Of a stretch of DNA of 64,000 nucleotides, positions 32,008 to 41,599 are shown piece by piece (within the stretch, counting starts at the first letter, position 1; each line of letters begins with the position of its first letter). This DNA is from Candidatus Saccharimonadota bacterium (GTDB lineage Bacteria; Patescibacteriota; Saccharimonadia; Saccharimonadales; Saccharimonadaceae). A program made the position numbers and the translations under genes. The notes under the pieces are model-generated. The model was given only the letters and a program-made list of their open reading frames with translations. It did no database searches and was not told the DNA's origin. The DNA is taken from the NCBI GenBank assembly GCA_016866755.1, contig VGLK01000001.1, positions 186,001 to 250,000 of the forward strand, read 5' to 3'.

Positions 32008-32609
32008 TGGCAACCACAAAACAAAATCTACCTAGCACCGTATTTAACGTAGAAGTTCAAAACCACGAACTACTTAAGCTTGCGTACGATTCATATCTTG
32101 CAAACGCTCGTCTATCTAGCGCCACAACAAAGCAACGTGGCGAAGTACGCGGTGGTGGTAAAAAGCCATGGAAGCAAAAAGGTACTGGTCGGGCTCGATT
32201 TGGTTCATCTCGAAACCCAATCTGGCGTGGCGGTGGTATTGTATTTGGTCCACGCGGTAACGAAAACTACACCAAGAAGCTTTCAAAAACTTCTAAGCGT
32301 GTTGCGCTTCGTCAGGCTCTTACTTTGGCAAATACTGCAAATAAAATTGTTGTAGCCGACGTAAAAACTACTGGTAAAACAAGTGAAGTTGTAGCGTTTC
32401 TAAATGAAAACAAGTTTACTCGTCGCACACTTATTGTGGTAGATGAAAAAACTCCAGAGCTACTACGTGCTACGAATAACATTCAAAATGTACTGCTTAT
32501 TCGTGCTAACTACCTAAGCGTCTACCACATTCTAAATGCCGACACGATTGTTCTATCGCCAACAGCAGTGCCAGTACTTGAAACCTGGCTTGCAAAGGAG
32601 GAGGCGTAA
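32007..32609 (+). CDS. rplD: 50S ribosomal protein L4 (uL4)
   Basis: A 200-residue L4. The tunnel loop GGGKKPWKQKGTGRARFGSSR is intact, followed by the globular domain with ANTANKIVVADV and ADTIVLSPTAV. In E. coli L4 represses this operon by binding the leader. The leader hairpin upstream makes that possible here. One-base overlap with rplC; strong AAGGAGGAGG before rplW follows. Confidence 0.96.
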   Translation: MATTKQNLPSTVFNVEVQNHELLKLAYDSYLANARLSSATTKQRGEVRGGGKKPWKQKGTGRARFGSSRNPIWRGGGIVFGPRGNENYTKKLSKTSKRVALRQALTLANTANKIVVADVKTTGKTSEVVAFLNENKFTRRTLIVVDEKTPELLRATNNIQNVLLIRANYLSVYHILNADTIVLSPTAVPVLETWLAKEEA

Positions 32610-32610
32610 T

Positions 32611-32922
32611 ATGAATCCTATTAGCGTAATTCCACTTGTAAGCGAAAAAGCTTACCTACAAAGTCAGAAAAACGTATACGTATTTCACGTGCCGTTAACT
32701 GCAAACAAAGATGAAATCGCACGTGCCATTGAAGCTCAGCACAGCGTAAAGGTTGGTAATGTATCAACCCTTGTGCGTAAAGGTAAGGCCGTACGATTTA
32801 GTCGCGGAAAGAATCGTTACCCTGGTACGACTACCCGCAAAGATACTAAAAAAGCATATGTGACGTTAAGCGAAGGCTCAATTGCCGTGTTTGAAACGTC
32901 AGAGCAGAAGGAGGACAAGTAA
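32611..32922 (+). CDS. rplW: 50S ribosomal protein L23 (uL23)
   Basis: A 103-residue L23, at the exit tunnel where trigger factor docks. IPLVSEKAYLQSQKNVYVFHV and ANKDEIARAIEAQHSVKVGNV are typical, as is the basic loop RFSRGKNRYPGTTTRKDTKKA. An upstream in-frame extension lies in rplD and is rejected. Stop overlaps the rplB ATG by one base. Confidence 0.95.
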   Translation: MNPISVIPLVSEKAYLQSQKNVYVFHVPLTANKDEIARAIEAQHSVKVGNVSTLVRKGKAVRFSRGKNRYPGTTTRKDTKKAYVTLSEGSIAVFETSEQKEDK

Positions 32923-33764
32923 TGCCCGTAACGCAGTACAATCCAACGACTCCTGCTCGTCGCGGCATGACGACACAAGACTTGTCGGAAGTAACTACTC
33001 GTAAGCCGCTTAAGAGCTTGGTTAAAAGTAAGAAGCAGAACGCTGGTCGTAACAACACTGGTCGTATTACGGTCCGACACCGTGGTGGTGGTGTAAAACG
33101 CCACTATCGCCTTGTGAGCCACAAACTTCCAGCCGGCTTAACTCTTACTGTTGAAGAAATTGAATACGATCCAAACCGTTCAGCGCGTATTGCTCGTGTA
33201 AAAGATCAGTTTGGTTTGTACCACTACATTCTTGCTGACACCAGCATGAAAAAAGGTAAAACTATTGCCACTGGTGAAGAAGCACCAATTGAAAGTTCAA
33301 ACCGACTCCCGCTATCTAAAATTCCAGTTGGTACCCAAATTTACGCCATTGAGCTAACTGCAGGTAAGGGTGCGCAAATGGTTCGTGCCGCTGGCGCTCG
33401 CGCACAGCTTATGGCCAAAGAGGGTGACTACGCGCAAGTTAAGCTTCCATCAGGTGAAGTGCGTAGAATCCGTCTTGAGGCAACCGCATCTATTGGTGTA
33501 GTTGGAAACGTTCAGCACCAAAACGTAAAGATTGGCTCGGCTGGTCGTAACCGTCGCAAGGGTATTCGCCCAAGTGTACGTGGTGTGGTAATGAACGCCG
33601 CAGATCACCCGCACGGTGGTGGTGACGGTGGACGTCACGGTAGTGGTAAACCACCACGCACGCCGTGGGGTCAACTAACACTTGGTTATCGTACCCGTCG
33701 CCGTAAGAGCAGCAACAAGTTAATCGTTCGAAGTCGTCACGACGCGAAAAGGAAGAAGAGGTAA
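32922..33764 (+). CDS. rplB: 50S ribosomal protein L2 (uL2)
   Basis: A 280-residue L2, required for subunit joining and peptidyl transfer. RNNTGRITVRHRGGG at the start and the C-terminal VMNAADHPHGGGDGGRHGSG with the key histidine (the DHPHGGG loop) are present. The protein ends in a basic tail (SRHDAKRKKR). Confidence 0.97.
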   Translation: MPVTQYNPTTPARRGMTTQDLSEVTTRKPLKSLVKSKKQNAGRNNTGRITVRHRGGGVKRHYRLVSHKLPAGLTLTVEEIEYDPNRSARIARVKDQFGLYHYILADTSMKKGKTIATGEEAPIESSNRLPLSKIPVGTQIYAIELTAGKGAQMVRAAGARAQLMAKEGDYAQVKLPSGEVRRIRLEATASIGVVGNVQHQNVKIGSAGRNRRKGIRPSVRGVVMNAADHPHGGGDGGRHGSGKPPRTPWGQLTLGYRTRRRKSSNKLIVRSRHDAKRKKR

Positions 33765-33770
33765 GTCTAA

Positions 33771-34037
33771 ATGAGTCGTTCACTCAAAAAAGGCCCATTC
33801 GTTGATGCGAAGCTCGCCAGCAAAATTGCTGCCCTTTCGCTCGACGACCGCACAGTTATAAAGACTTGGGCGCGTGCAAGTACTATTACACCAGAGATGG
33901 TTGGTCGTACAATCGCCGTACATAATGGTCGCGTGCATGTACCCGTACTTGTTTCGGAAAATATGGTTGGTCATAAGCTCGGTGAGTTTAGCCCAACTCG
34001 TAAGTTCCGCAAACATGGTGGAAAGGACAAGAAGTAA
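33771..34037 (+). CDS. rpsS: 30S ribosomal protein S19 (uS19)
   Basis: An 88-residue S19. [28 protein letters not shown]-type sequence ([16 protein letters not shown]), HNGRVHVPV and [18 protein letters not shown] are all present. It binds the 30S head with S13. Confidence 0.97.
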   Translation: MSRSLKKGPFVDAKLASKIAALSLDDRTVIKTWARASTITPEMVGRTIAVHNGRVHVPVLVSENMVGHKLGEFSPTRKFRKHGGKDKK

Positions 34038-34042
34038 TCGTT

Positions 34043-34447
34043 ATGGCACAAGAATATATCGTTCGTGCCTACGCGAAAGGTGTTGATCAAACTCCGCGTA
34101 AAGTTGGCCTAGTAGCTGCACTTGTACGAGGACGCACCGTCGCCGATGCACTTGTTATCCTAGGGCACGTTCCTAAGCGTGCCGCTCAGCCAGTTATTAA
34201 GGCTATTGAAAGTGCGCGCGCAAATGCTGCGAACAATCACGGCCTCGATGCATCAACGTTAGTTATTTCAACTCTATCGGTTACTACCGGAACCCGACTT
34301 CGTCGCTTTAAGCCTGCAAGTCGTGGTCGCGCGCTACCGTTCGAGAAGAAAACAAGTAACATTCTTGTAGAGGTAACAGGCGTAGAGAAACCTAAGCGCA
34401 AACCAGCTGTGGCCGCAAAGCCTGAAGCTGCTAAGGAGGAAAAATAA
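34043..34447 (+). CDS. rplV: 50S ribosomal protein L22 (uL22)
   Basis: A 134-residue L22 with the beta-hairpin that lines the exit tunnel (TTGTRLRRFKPASRGRALPF). The N-terminal domain contains VDQTPRKVGLVAALVRGRTV. The Ala/Lys-rich tail (KPAVAAKPEAAKEEK) extends about 20 residues beyond the hairpin domain. Stop abuts the rpsC start. Confidence 0.95.
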   Translation: MAQEYIVRAYAKGVDQTPRKVGLVAALVRGRTVADALVILGHVPKRAAQPVIKAIESARANAANNHGLDASTLVISTLSVTTGTRLRRFKPASRGRALPFEKKTSNILVEVTGVEKPKRKPAVAAKPEAAKEEK

Positions 34448-35080
34448 ATGGGCCAAAAAGTAAACCCAATTAGTTTTCGTCTGCAAGTACATAAGAACTG
34501 GGATTCTCGTTGGTTCACCGCTAACAAGCGTGAGTATGCAACGTGGCTTGCAGAGGATCACAAAATTCGTGAGTTGATTGAAAAGCGTTTTAGCGCTCGA
34601 CCAACAATCAACAAGGTAGAAGTTGAGCGTTCAGCAAACCTTATTACAATTACAATTCATACTGCAAAAGCAGGTGTAGTAATTGGCCGTGGTGGTGCTG
34701 GCGTAAACGAACTAAAAAGTCAGATTGAAAAGCTTGTAAGTCTGCCTATTCGCATTAACATTGAAGAAGTAAAGCGACCAGAAATGGCTGCAAAGCTTGT
34801 TGCCGAGAATATTGCTCGTCAGCTTGAGCGACGAATTAACTTCCGTCGTGCAACTAAAATGTCTGCGCAAAACACTATGAATGCTGGCGCAAAAGGTATT
34901 CGTATTGAGGTAGCAGGTCGACTTAATAACGCCGAGATGGCTCGACGCGAAAAAGTAATTGAAGGCTCAGTGCCACTACATACTCTTCGTGCCGACATTG
35001 ACTTCCATTCAGCACGCGCTCAAACGCCTGCCGGCATCATTGGCGTAAAAGTTTGGATCTATAAGGGCGAAAGGAGCTAA
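34448..35080 (+). CDS. rpsC: 30S ribosomal protein S3 (uS3)
   Basis: A 210-residue S3. It begins [13 protein letters not shown]. The KH domain carries the GXXG loop in [14 protein letters not shown]. The C-terminal domain has [21 protein letters not shown] and [21 protein letters not shown]. It forms the mRNA entry channel. Confidence 0.97.
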   Translation: MGQKVNPISFRLQVHKNWDSRWFTANKREYATWLAEDHKIRELIEKRFSARPTINKVEVERSANLITITIHTAKAGVVIGRGGAGVNELKSQIEKLVSLPIRINIEEVKRPEMAAKLVAENIARQLERRINFRRATKMSAQNTMNAGAKGIRIEVAGRLNNAEMARREKVIEGSVPLHTLRADIDFHSARAQTPAGIIGVKVWIYKGERS

Positions 35081-35085
35081 TCGAT

Positions 35086-35499
35086 ATGTTGTTACCAAAG
35101 AAAACCAAGTATCGAAAAGTTCGTAAAGGTAAAAACGACGGCAACGCTACACGCGGTAATTACATTGCTTTCGGAGATTACGCTTTGCAAAGCATGTCAA
35201 ACAGCGATGTAACCTCTCGTCAGATTGAATCTGCCCGTCAAGCAATGACCCGTTACATTAAGCGTGGTGGTAAAATTTGGATTCGTATCTTCCCGCACAT
35301 TCCTGTTACACGAAAACCCGTTGGTCTTAAGATGGGTATGGGTAAAGGAAACCCTGAATTTTTTGCCGCTAAGGTAAAAGCTGGAACAGTACTGTTCGAG
35401 ATGAAGGGCGTTAGTGAAGAGGTAGCTCGCGAGGCAATGCGTCTTGCGGCACACAAGCTGCCAGTAAAAACTAAGTTTATTAAGCGCGAGGAGGCGTAG
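35086..35499 (+). CDS. rplP: 50S ribosomal protein L16 (uL16)
   Basis: A 137-residue L16. [19 protein letters not shown] at the start and [32 protein letters not shown] in the core (given here in two overlapping recognisable blocks, [11 protein letters not shown] and [12 protein letters not shown]) are typical. It sits near the A-site tRNA elbow. Confidence 0.96.
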   Translation: MLLPKKTKYRKVRKGKNDGNATRGNYIAFGDYALQSMSNSDVTSRQIESARQAMTRYIKRGGKIWIRIFPHIPVTRKPVGLKMGMGKGNPEFFAAKVKAGTVLFEMKGVSEEVAREAMRLAAHKLPVKTKFIKREEA

Positions 35500-35505
35500 A
35501 AAAGT

Positions 35506-35724
35506 ATGGCTGATTCTAAAAAAGCAGTTAAAGCCGCAGCTACGCCTAAAAGCGTAGATGAACAGCTTAGCGAAAAGCGACAAGATTTACTTGACTACAA
35601 GCGATCTCACGCTGCTGGCGAACTAGTTAATCCAACTGTGCTTAAGGCAACAAGGAAAGAAATCGCTCGCCTGCAAACCGCTAAAAGCGCGGCACGTCTG
35701 AGTGAGCAAAAGGAGAGTAAATAA
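35506..35724 (+). CDS. rpmC: 50S ribosomal protein L29 (uL29)
   Basis: A 72-residue L29, a two-helix protein at the exit tunnel. The family core is [20 protein letters not shown] followed by [11 protein letters not shown]. An Ala/Lys-rich N-terminal stretch of about 15 residues precedes the usual start. The gene follows the conserved rplP-rpmC-rpsQ order. Confidence 0.9.
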   Translation: MADSKKAVKAAATPKSVDEQLSEKRQDLLDYKRSHAAGELVNPTVLKATRKEIARLQTAKSAARLSEQKESK

Positions 35725-35725
35725 T

Positions 35726-36010
35726 ATGGCCAAGACATTGACCGGTATCGTGACTTCAGATAAGCGCGATAAGACAATCACCGTCACTGTTACTAGTCGT
35801 GAGACTCATCCAATTTACGGCAAGCAGTTTACTGTAAGCCGCAAGTATACGGCTCATGATGAAAACAACGAGGCGAAAGAGGGCGATAAGGTTCGTATTA
35901 GCGAAACTCGTCCAGTATCAAAAACGAAAGCTTTTAAGCTAGACCTCATCGAAGAGAAATCTCGTGGAAGTTTAGAACTAAACGAGGAAGCACTGGAGGG
36001 CGAGGCCTAA
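35726..36010 (+). CDS. rpsQ: 30S ribosomal protein S17 (uS17)
   Basis: A 94-residue S17. [37 protein letters not shown] and [18 protein letters not shown] cover the OB fold. The last 20 residues are an acidic tail beyond the normal end. The ATG at 35726 is one base after the rpmC stop codon; the longer frame from 35702 overlaps rpmC and is rejected. Confidence 0.95.
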   Translation: MAKTLTGIVTSDKRDKTITVTVTSRETHPIYGKQFTVSRKYTAHDENNEAKEGDKVRISETRPVSKTKAFKLDLIEEKSRGSLELNEEALEGEA

Positions 36011-36011
36011 T

Positions 36012-36380
36012 ATGATCCAGCAAGAATCTCGTTTAAAAGTTACCGATAACTCGGGTGCCAAAGAAATTCTTTGTATCCGTGTTCTTGGTGGAACTCGGCG
36101 TCGTTATGCTCGTGTTGGTGACATTATTGTTGCTACCGTTAAAGACGCCAATCCAACAGGTAACGTAAAGAAAAAGTCTGTTGTTAAAGCAGTAGTTGTT
36201 CGTACGCGTGATCAAATTCAGCGTAAAGACGGTTCGACTATCGCATTCGACGATAACGCTGCTGTTATTATTAACGACGATAAAAACCCTAAGGCAACTC
36301 GTGTATTTGGACCAGTGCCACGTGAACTTCGTGACATGGGCTATGCAAAGATTATTAGCCTTGCGCCGGAGGTACTTTAA
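36012..36380 (+). CDS. rplN: 50S ribosomal protein L14 (uL14)
   Basis: A 122-residue L14, exactly the family length. [52 protein letters not shown] and [20 protein letters not shown] are present. It forms an inter-subunit bridge. Confidence 0.97.
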   Translation: MIQQESRLKVTDNSGAKEILCIRVLGGTRRRYARVGDIIVATVKDANPTGNVKKKSVVKAVVVRTRDQIQRKDGSTIAFDDNAAVIINDDKNPKATRVFGPVPRELRDMGYAKIISLAPEVL

Positions 36381-36382
36381 TT

Positions 36383-36703
36383 ATGGCAAATATTCGTAAA
36401 GATGACACCGTAAAAGTACTTGCTGGTAAACACAAAGGCACAACCGGTAAAGTTTTACGCGTAGACACTAAGGCACAAACTGTACTTGTTGAAGGTATTG
36501 GTATTGGGCACCGTCACGTTAAGCCTAATCAGCTAAATCCGCGCGGTGGTAAAAAAGACATTCATGTTGGTTTGCCACTCGGTAAAGTTGCACTAGTAGT
36601 AGACGAAAAGTCTGGCCAAACTAGTCGTGTTGGTAAGAAAATTCAAGATGACGGCAGCAAAGTTCGTGTTGCTCGTCAGGTAAGTAATAAGGAGATTAAG
36701 TAA
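36383..36703 (+). CDS. rplX: 50S ribosomal protein L24 (uL24)
   Basis: A 106-residue L24 with the KOW motif near the start (KDDTVKVLAGKHKGTTGKVL) and the NPRGGKKDIHVGLPLGKV loop. Its stop overlaps the rplE ATG by one base. Confidence 0.95.
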   Translation: MANIRKDDTVKVLAGKHKGTTGKVLRVDTKAQTVLVEGIGIGHRHVKPNQLNPRGGKKDIHVGLPLGKVALVVDEKSGQTSRVGKKIQDDGSKVRVARQVSNKEIK

Positions 36704-37281
36704 TGGCAAAAGCCTCTACAACCGCTCCTCGCTTGAAAGCTTTGTACAGCGATACGTATGTCAAAGAACTACAGGCCGAATTGAACTTAAGCAACGTACA
36801 CCAAGTGCCGCGCTTAGAAAAAATTGTGGTCTCAGTGGGAACCGGTAAAAAGAATGACGATAAGCGTCACCTAGAAGCTGTACGCAATACAGTTACTAAA
36901 ATTACAGGTCAAAAGCCTGTTGATCGATTGGCGAAAAAATCTATTGCCGGATTTAAGATTCGTGCTGGCATGGGTAACCCAGTTGGTATTAGTGTAACGC
37001 TTCGCGATGCACGCATGTACGAATTCCTTGATCGTCTGGTAAACATTGCCTTGCCACGCGTTCGTGACTTTCACGGCGTTGGCGTAAAGTTTGACAAAGG
37101 TGGTAACTACAACTTAGGTATTACCGAGCAGTCAATTTTCCCAGAGCTAACCTTTGAAGAGACTCAGTTACTTCATGGTTTGCAGGTAACTTTTGCAATT
37201 GACAGTGAAGAGCCAGCTCATTCACGCGCCTTGCTTGAAAAGTTTGGTATGCCGTTTGAGAAAGAAGGAGGCAAGCGCTAA
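36703..37281 (+). CDS. rplE: 50S ribosomal protein L5 (uL5)
   Basis: A 192-residue L5 that binds 5S r[42 protein letters not shown] and [13 protein letters not shown] are family signatures, as are the P-loop region [10 protein letters not shown] and [12 protein letters not shown]. Confidence 0.96.
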   Translation: MAKASTTAPRLKALYSDTYVKELQAELNLSNVHQVPRLEKIVVSVGTGKKNDDKRHLEAVRNTVTKITGQKPVDRLAKKSIAGFKIRAGMGNPVGISVTLRDARMYEFLDRLVNIALPRVRDFHGVGVKFDKGGNYNLGITEQSIFPELTFEETQLLHGLQVTFAIDSEEPAHSRALLEKFGMPFEKEGGKR

Positions 37282-37282
37282 T

Positions 37283-37552
37283 ATGGCTAAGAAATCAATG
37301 ATCGCTCGAGATGAAAAGCGAAAAAAGATGATCGAAAAGTACGCTGCTAAGCGAGCTGAACTAAAAGAACTTGGTGACCAAGACGGCCTACAGGCACTTC
37401 CAAAGAACTCTAGCCCAACTCGCTGGAAGAACCGCGATGTGCTATCAGGACGACCTCGTGGTTATATGCGTAAGTTTGGTCTTAACCGAATTAACTTCCG
37501 CGAAAAAGCCTCAAAGGGTGAAATTCCAGGCATTACAAAGAGTAGTTGGTAA
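37283..37552 (+). CDS. rpsN: 30S ribosomal protein S14 (uS14), zinc-free form
   Basis: An 89-residue S14 of the long, cysteine-free type: [16 protein letters not shown] at the start and [20 protein letters not shown] in the C-terminal core, with no CXXC pairs. The longer frame upstream overlaps rplE and is rejected. Consistent with other zinc-free proteins in this genome (L33, L36, RpoC). Confidence 0.95.
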   Translation: MAKKSMIARDEKRKKMIEKYAAKRAELKELGDQDGLQALPKNSSPTRWKNRDVLSGRPRGYMRKFGLNRINFREKASKGEIPGITKSSW

Positions 37553-37571
37553 GAAGGAAAGGAAATAGAAT

Positions 37572-37973
37572 ATGTCATTACAATCAACTGACCCAATCGC
37601 CGACCTTCTTACCCGCATTCGTAATGCGGCCATGGTTGGCAAAAGCGAAGTTCGCGTTCCTGCGAGCAAAATTAAAAGAGTTGTTGCAGAACAGCTAAAG
37701 AAAAATAACTATCTTGCAGACGTTAAGGTAGAGGCCGGAAAACCACGCGATACTATTGTGATTACGATTAACAAACCTGGCGAAAATTGTGCAATTAACG
37801 AAATTACACGATTAAGCAAGCCTGGTCGTCGTGTGTATGTTGGTGCCGACGAAATTCCTAAGGTAAAGTCAGGTCGCGGTCTAGTCTTGATCAGCACATC
37901 TAAGGGTGTTATAACTGGTCAAGAAGCTCAAAAAGCCCGTTTAGGCGGTGAGTTGCTACTTAAGGTTTACTAA
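37572..37973 (+). CDS. rpsH: 30S ribosomal protein S8 (uS8)
   Basis: A 133-residue S8. DPIADLLTRIRNAAMVGKSE at the start and the C-terminal signature GLVLISTSKGVITGQEAQKA are intact. It binds helix 21 of 16S rRNA and, in E. coli, represses the spc operon. Confidence 0.97.
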   Translation: MSLQSTDPIADLLTRIRNAAMVGKSEVRVPASKIKRVVAEQLKKNNYLADVKVEAGKPRDTIVITINKPGENCAINEITRLSKPGRRVYVGADEIPKVKSGRGLVLISTSKGVITGQEAQKARLGGELLLKVY

Positions 37974-37995
37974 ATAATTAAGAAAAGAGAAGAAT

Positions 37996-38529
37996 ATGAG
38001 TCGAATTGGAAAACTACCAATTGAAATCCCATCCGGCGTGACAATCACAGTCGACTCAGATGTTATTGCAGTGAAAGGCCCTAAGGGTGAATTAGCTGTA
38101 CCTCATCTGAGCGATGTGACAGTAAGCGTTGAAGATGGAAATGCAATTGTTGCTCGCAAAGATGATGAGCGAATTGCAAAGGCGCAACACGGGTTGCAGC
38201 GCGCACTTCTTAACAACGCCGTTGTTGGAATAACGCAAGGTTTTGAGAAAAAATTAGAGGTAAATGGTGTTGGTTTCCGCGTAAACGGCGGTGGCCAAGC
38301 TATTGAAATGAGCCTAGGCTTTTCTCACCCTGTTCACTACAAAGCCCCAGAAGGTGTACAGCTAACTGTTAACAAAATGGAAATTACTGTAAGCGGAACT
38401 GACAAGCAGCAAGTTGGACAAGTTGCAGCAGAAATCCGTGCGCTCAAAAAACCTGAGCCTTACAAAGGTAAAGGTATTAAGTATGCTGACGAAGTTATTC
38501 TTCGCAAGGCTGGGAAGGCTGGTAAGTAA
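37996..38529 (+). CDS. rplF: 50S ribosomal protein L6 (uL6)
   Basis: A 177-residue L6 with two similar halves. MSRIGKLPIEIPSGVTI opens it and PEPYKGKGIKYADEVILRKAG (C-terminal signature around PYKGKGI) closes it. AGAGAAG before the ATG. Confidence 0.96.
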   Translation: MSRIGKLPIEIPSGVTITVDSDVIAVKGPKGELAVPHLSDVTVSVEDGNAIVARKDDERIAKAQHGLQRALLNNAVVGITQGFEKKLEVNGVGFRVNGGGQAIEMSLGFSHPVHYKAPEGVQLTVNKMEITVSGTDKQQVGQVAAEIRALKKPEPYKGKGIKYADEVILRKAGKAGK

Positions 38530-38531
38530 AC

Positions 38532-38885
38532 ATGAGTGATCTAGCTAAAAAACTACTCAACAAGAATTTACGTAAGAATCGTGTTCGAGCAAAAATTACT
38601 GGTACCGCCGAGCGCCCTCGCCTAAGCGTAACCGTGTCGAATGCACACGTAAGCGCACAGCTTATTGATGACGTAGCACAAAAAACACTTGTGAGTGCAA
38701 CTACTATCGGTCAAAAATCCACTGGAACAATGACCGAGCGAGCTGCCATTGTGGGTGCTGACATTGCCAAGAAAGCAAAAAAAGCTAAAATTACTACTGT
38801 TGTATTCGACCGTAATGGCCGCCAGTATGCTGGCCGCCTACACGCTCTAGCTGATGCAGCACGTAAAGAAGGACTGGAGTTTTAA
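38532..38885 (+). CDS. rplR: 50S ribosomal protein L18 (uL18)
   Basis: A 117-residue L18 that binds 5S rRNA. RVRAKITGTAERPRLSVTVS, AQLIDDVAQKTLVSA and FDRNGRQYAGRLHALADAAR are typical. The basic N-terminus is short. Confidence 0.95.
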   Translation: MSDLAKKLLNKNLRKNRVRAKITGTAERPRLSVTVSNAHVSAQLIDDVAQKTLVSATTIGQKSTGTMTERAAIVGADIAKKAKKAKITTVVFDRNGRQYAGRLHALADAARKEGLEF

Positions 38886-38887
38886 GT

Positions 38888-39472
38888 ATGGCTGAACAGA
38901 CAACTCAGGCTCATGCGCCTCGTGCTCACAGCACTGACCGCCGTCCACGTCGCGACACTAAGCGCCGTGACGCCGCGCCTGCAGAGCCAAAAGAATTTGA
39001 AGAACTGGTAATTAACATCGACCGTGTTGCCCGTGTGGTAAAGGGTGGACGACGATTCCGATTTAAAGCACTTGTAGTTGTAGGAAACCGTAAAGGTAAA
39101 GTAGGTGTTGGTGTGGCGAAAGGTCAAGACGTACAGACGGCTGTGGCTAAAGCAACCGACGTTGCCAAAAAGCACCTTATTGAAGTACCAGTGCTAAATG
39201 GTACAATTCCGCACGATGCAGAGGTAAAAGTCTCGGGTGCGCAAGTATTGATTAAGCCTGCGGCACCAGGTACCGGTATTATTGCCGGTGGTGTGGTACG
39301 TCAAATTATTGGTGTAACCGGTGTAAACAATATGCTCTCAAAAAGCCTTGGTTCTACTAACAAAGTAAACATTGCTTACGCTACTATTGAAGCACTTCGA
39401 AGTCTTGTGCCTCGCGAACAGTGGCTTAATGCGCCAAAAACTAAAAAGTCTAACGCTAAAAAGGAGGCCTAA
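38888..39472 (+). CDS. rpsE: 30S ribosomal protein S5 (uS5)
   Basis: A 194-residue S5. An N-terminal basic/acidic extension of about 35 residues precedes the double-stranded-RNA-binding domain (RVARVVKGGRRFRFKALVVV, GNRKGKVGVGVAKGQDV). The C-terminal domain carries GTGIIAGGVVRQIIGVTGV and SLGSTNKVNI. rplO follows directly; the rpmD (L30) gene that normally lies between them is absent. Confidence 0.96.
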   Translation: MAEQTTQAHAPRAHSTDRRPRRDTKRRDAAPAEPKEFEELVINIDRVARVVKGGRRFRFKALVVVGNRKGKVGVGVAKGQDVQTAVAKATDVAKKHLIEVPVLNGTIPHDAEVKVSGAQVLIKPAAPGTGIIAGGVVRQIIGVTGVNNMLSKSLGSTNKVNIAYATIEALRSLVPREQWLNAPKTKKSNAKKEA

Positions 39473-39475
39473 GTT

Positions 39476-39955
39476 ATGAAGTACAATGAGTTACAAATTA
39501 CTTCGAATAAAGACCGTAAGCGTGTTGGACGTGGTATAGCAGCGGGCGGCGGTAAAACTGCTGGTCGTGGTACCAAGGGTCAAAACTCTCGTACTGGTAA
39601 AAAACTTCGTGCAATGTTCCAGGGTGGTCAGCGTCCGCTAGCGCAAGCTATCCCTAAAGCGCGTGGGTTTAAGAGTCTTCGTACTCCTGCGCAAGTAGTG
39701 TACCTTGATCATCTTAATGCGTTTGCAGGTAAAACTGCTGATAACTTTACGCTTTTTGAAGAAGGCTACATTGCAACACCGTTTCATACTGTAAAAGTTA
39801 TTTCGCGAGGCGAATTAACTGAAAAAGTTACACTTAAGGTGCAAGCTGCGAGTGCTTCTGTGCAAGAGGCACTTACGAAAGCTGGCGGTAGTTTTGAAAA
39901 AGTGGCAACACCTATTCAAAAAAGTGCTGAAAAAGCGGCCGCAGACGAAAAGTAA
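39476..39955 (+). CDS. rplO: 50S ribosomal protein L15 (uL15)
   Basis: A 159-residue L15. RKRVGRGIAAGGGKTAGRGT and KGQNSRTGKKLRAMFQGGQR are the conserved glycine-rich RNA-binding part. The globular domain follows, with an Ala/Lys-rich tail. The transcription unit ends at a terminator after this gene; secY has its own promoter. Confidence 0.95.
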   Translation: MKYNELQITSNKDRKRVGRGIAAGGGKTAGRGTKGQNSRTGKKLRAMFQGGQRPLAQAIPKARGFKSLRTPAQVVYLDHLNAFAGKTADNFTLFEEGYIATPFHTVKVISRGELTEKVTLKVQAASASVQEALTKAGGSFEKVATPIQKSAEKAAADEK

Positions 39956-39972
39956 CGCGCTACTTTAAAGAA

Positions 39973-40006
39973 ATGCTTCATAGGTAAAACTATGGAGCAT
40001 TTTTTA
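39973..40006 (+). terminator. Terminator of the rplC-rplO operon
   Basis: ATGCTTCATAG pairs with CTATGGAGCAT (one wobble), then six T. Confidence 0.9.
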
Positions 40007-40051
40007 TATGCAATTTTACTGTAATAGCTAGGCCGTAGCTAGTGACTGTAG

Positions 40052-40057
40052 TATAAT
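40052..40057 (+). promoter_or_regulatory. -10 of secY
   Basis: TATAAT, about 60 bp before the secY start; only a weak -35 (TAGGCC) at 17 bp. Confidence 0.5.
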
Positions 40058-40118
40058 GAATAACAGATTGTGGCTGCACAAAAAAGCAGCAATTAATACG
40101 AATAGGGTAGAGATTAAA

Positions 40119-41531
40119 ATGAACTGGAAAACTATTTTTAAATCGTTTAAGAATAAGGACATGCAAAAACGTATTGCGGTACTACTTGGTATCGTAGTGG
40201 CGTATCGTTTTCTAGCTCATGTTCCGGTACCCTTGGCCGAGCCGACACAGCTTAGAGAAGCTATTTCTAGCGCGATTGGCACACAGGGCTTTGGTGGTTT
40301 TCTTAACCTATTAACGGGTGGGGCGTTAACTGGATTTTCGGTGGTACTTGTAGGACTTGGTCCGTTTATTACAGCGAGTATTATTACCCAGCTACTCACT
40401 AAAGCAATCCCAAAGCTTGAGGAGCTTCATAAAGATGGCGAGTCTGGACGCCGACGAATACAACAGTGGACGCGAATGATTTCTGTGCCATTAGCGGTAA
40501 TTCAGTCAATTGCCTTTATTTATATTTTACGCGAATCGGTACTTGCAGGTAACGTTGCGGCGTTAAGCGGCACTACTCCAATGGAGTGGGTGGTGGCAGT
40601 TATGGCAATGACCGCCGGATCGGTGCTGCTTATGTGGCTTGGTGAGCTAGTAACAGAACAAGGTATTGGTAACGGAATTAGTATTCTTATTTTTGCTGGT
40701 ATTATTTCTCAGCTACCAACTATGTTCGCAACTATCATTTCGTCTCTCTTTGATACTTCGGCTGGAGCGATGAATGTGTTTGGTTGGTTTGAGCTTCCAA
40801 TTAACCCGCTCTCTTTCTGGATTACGCTTATAATTGCCCTTGTGTCGCTGGCTGCACTGTATGTACTTGTAAAGATTAATGAGGCTCAGCGAGTAATTAC
40901 TATTAATTATGCTAAACGAGTACGCGGTAACAGCAGTTACGGGGGTGTAAAAAGCATTTTGCCAATTAAACTTATTGCCGCTGGTGTTATTCCGGTAATT
41001 TTTGCGGTAGCATTCTTAAGCCTACCGGCTTTTATTGGACAAATATTAAAGGCTACCGGTAACCCTGCCTATGCCGCATTGGCGGATAACCTTATTAACT
41101 GGTTTCAGGCGCCTAACCCGGGTGAATTTACCGGAGCGACCTGGCAGTCATTTATTTATCCGGCGCTGTACTTTGTATTAGTAATTGCGTTCACGTATTT
41201 TTATACAAATATTGTCTTTAACGCTAATGAAGTAAGTGAAAACCTGCAAAAGCAGGGTGGATTTATTGAAGGTGTACGACCAGGTTACCAGACAGAAGTA
41301 TTTCTTAAAACTACGGTTAACCGGCTAATCTTGTTCGGATCAATCGTACTAGGTCTTATTGCTATAATGCCGTTTGTTGGTGAGTACTTACTCTTTCAAT
41401 TTGCGGGCGTAAGTGGCACTAACCTTACAATTGGTGGTACTGGGTTGCTCATTGCAGTGACGGTAGCGCTCGAAGCGCTTCGACAACTCAATTCGCGCGC
41501 ATTAATGGTAACGTACGACGAGTACAAATAA
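40119..41531 (+). CDS. secY: Protein translocase channel SecY
   Basis: A 470-residue membrane protein with ten predicted transmembrane segments. Segment 1 follows [12 protein letters not shown]. The plug region, the family motif [20 protein letters not shown] (segment 4-5) and the C-terminal segments are present. The cytosolic loops that contact the ribosome carry [20 protein letters not shown]. It forms the Sec channel with SecE/SecG, which are not in the window. The frame opens at 40056, but the homologous start is ATG 40119. adk and map, often next to secY, are missing here. Confidence 0.96.
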   Translation: MNWKTIFKSFKNKDMQKRIAVLLGIVVAYRFLAHVPVPLAEPTQLREAISSAIGTQGFGGFLNLLTGGALTGFSVVLVGLGPFITASIITQLLTKAIPKLEELHKDGESGRRRIQQWTRMISVPLAVIQSIAFIYILRESVLAGNVAALSGTTPMEWVVAVMAMTAGSVLLMWLGELVTEQGIGNGISILIFAGIISQLPTMFATIISSLFDTSAGAMNVFGWFELPINPLSFWITLIIALVSLAALYVLVKINEAQRVITINYAKRVRGNSSYGGVKSILPIKLIAAGVIPVIFAVAFLSLPAFIGQILKATGNPAYAALADNLINWFQAPNPGEFTGATWQSFIYPALYFVLVIAFTYFYTNIVFNANEVSENLQKQGGFIEGVRPGYQTEVFLKTTVNRLILFGSIVLGLIAIMPFVGEYLLFQFAGVSGTNLTIGGTGLLIAVTVALEALRQLNSRALMVTYDEYK

Positions 41532-41555
41532 GAAAGGTGCAATCTAGCTCGCCCC

Positions 41556-41584
41556 TTTACATTGACGTAAAGGTGCGATATACT
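41556..41584 (+). promoter_or_regulatory. Promoter of the infA operon, with an overlapping hairpin
   Basis: TTTACA, 17 bp, TATACT. The -35 is embedded in CCTTTAC/GTAAAGG (7-bp perfect inverted repeat, 41554-41573), which could be an operator or a weak secY terminator. Confidence 0.65.
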
Positions 41585-41599
41585 AGATTCTGTATATTT

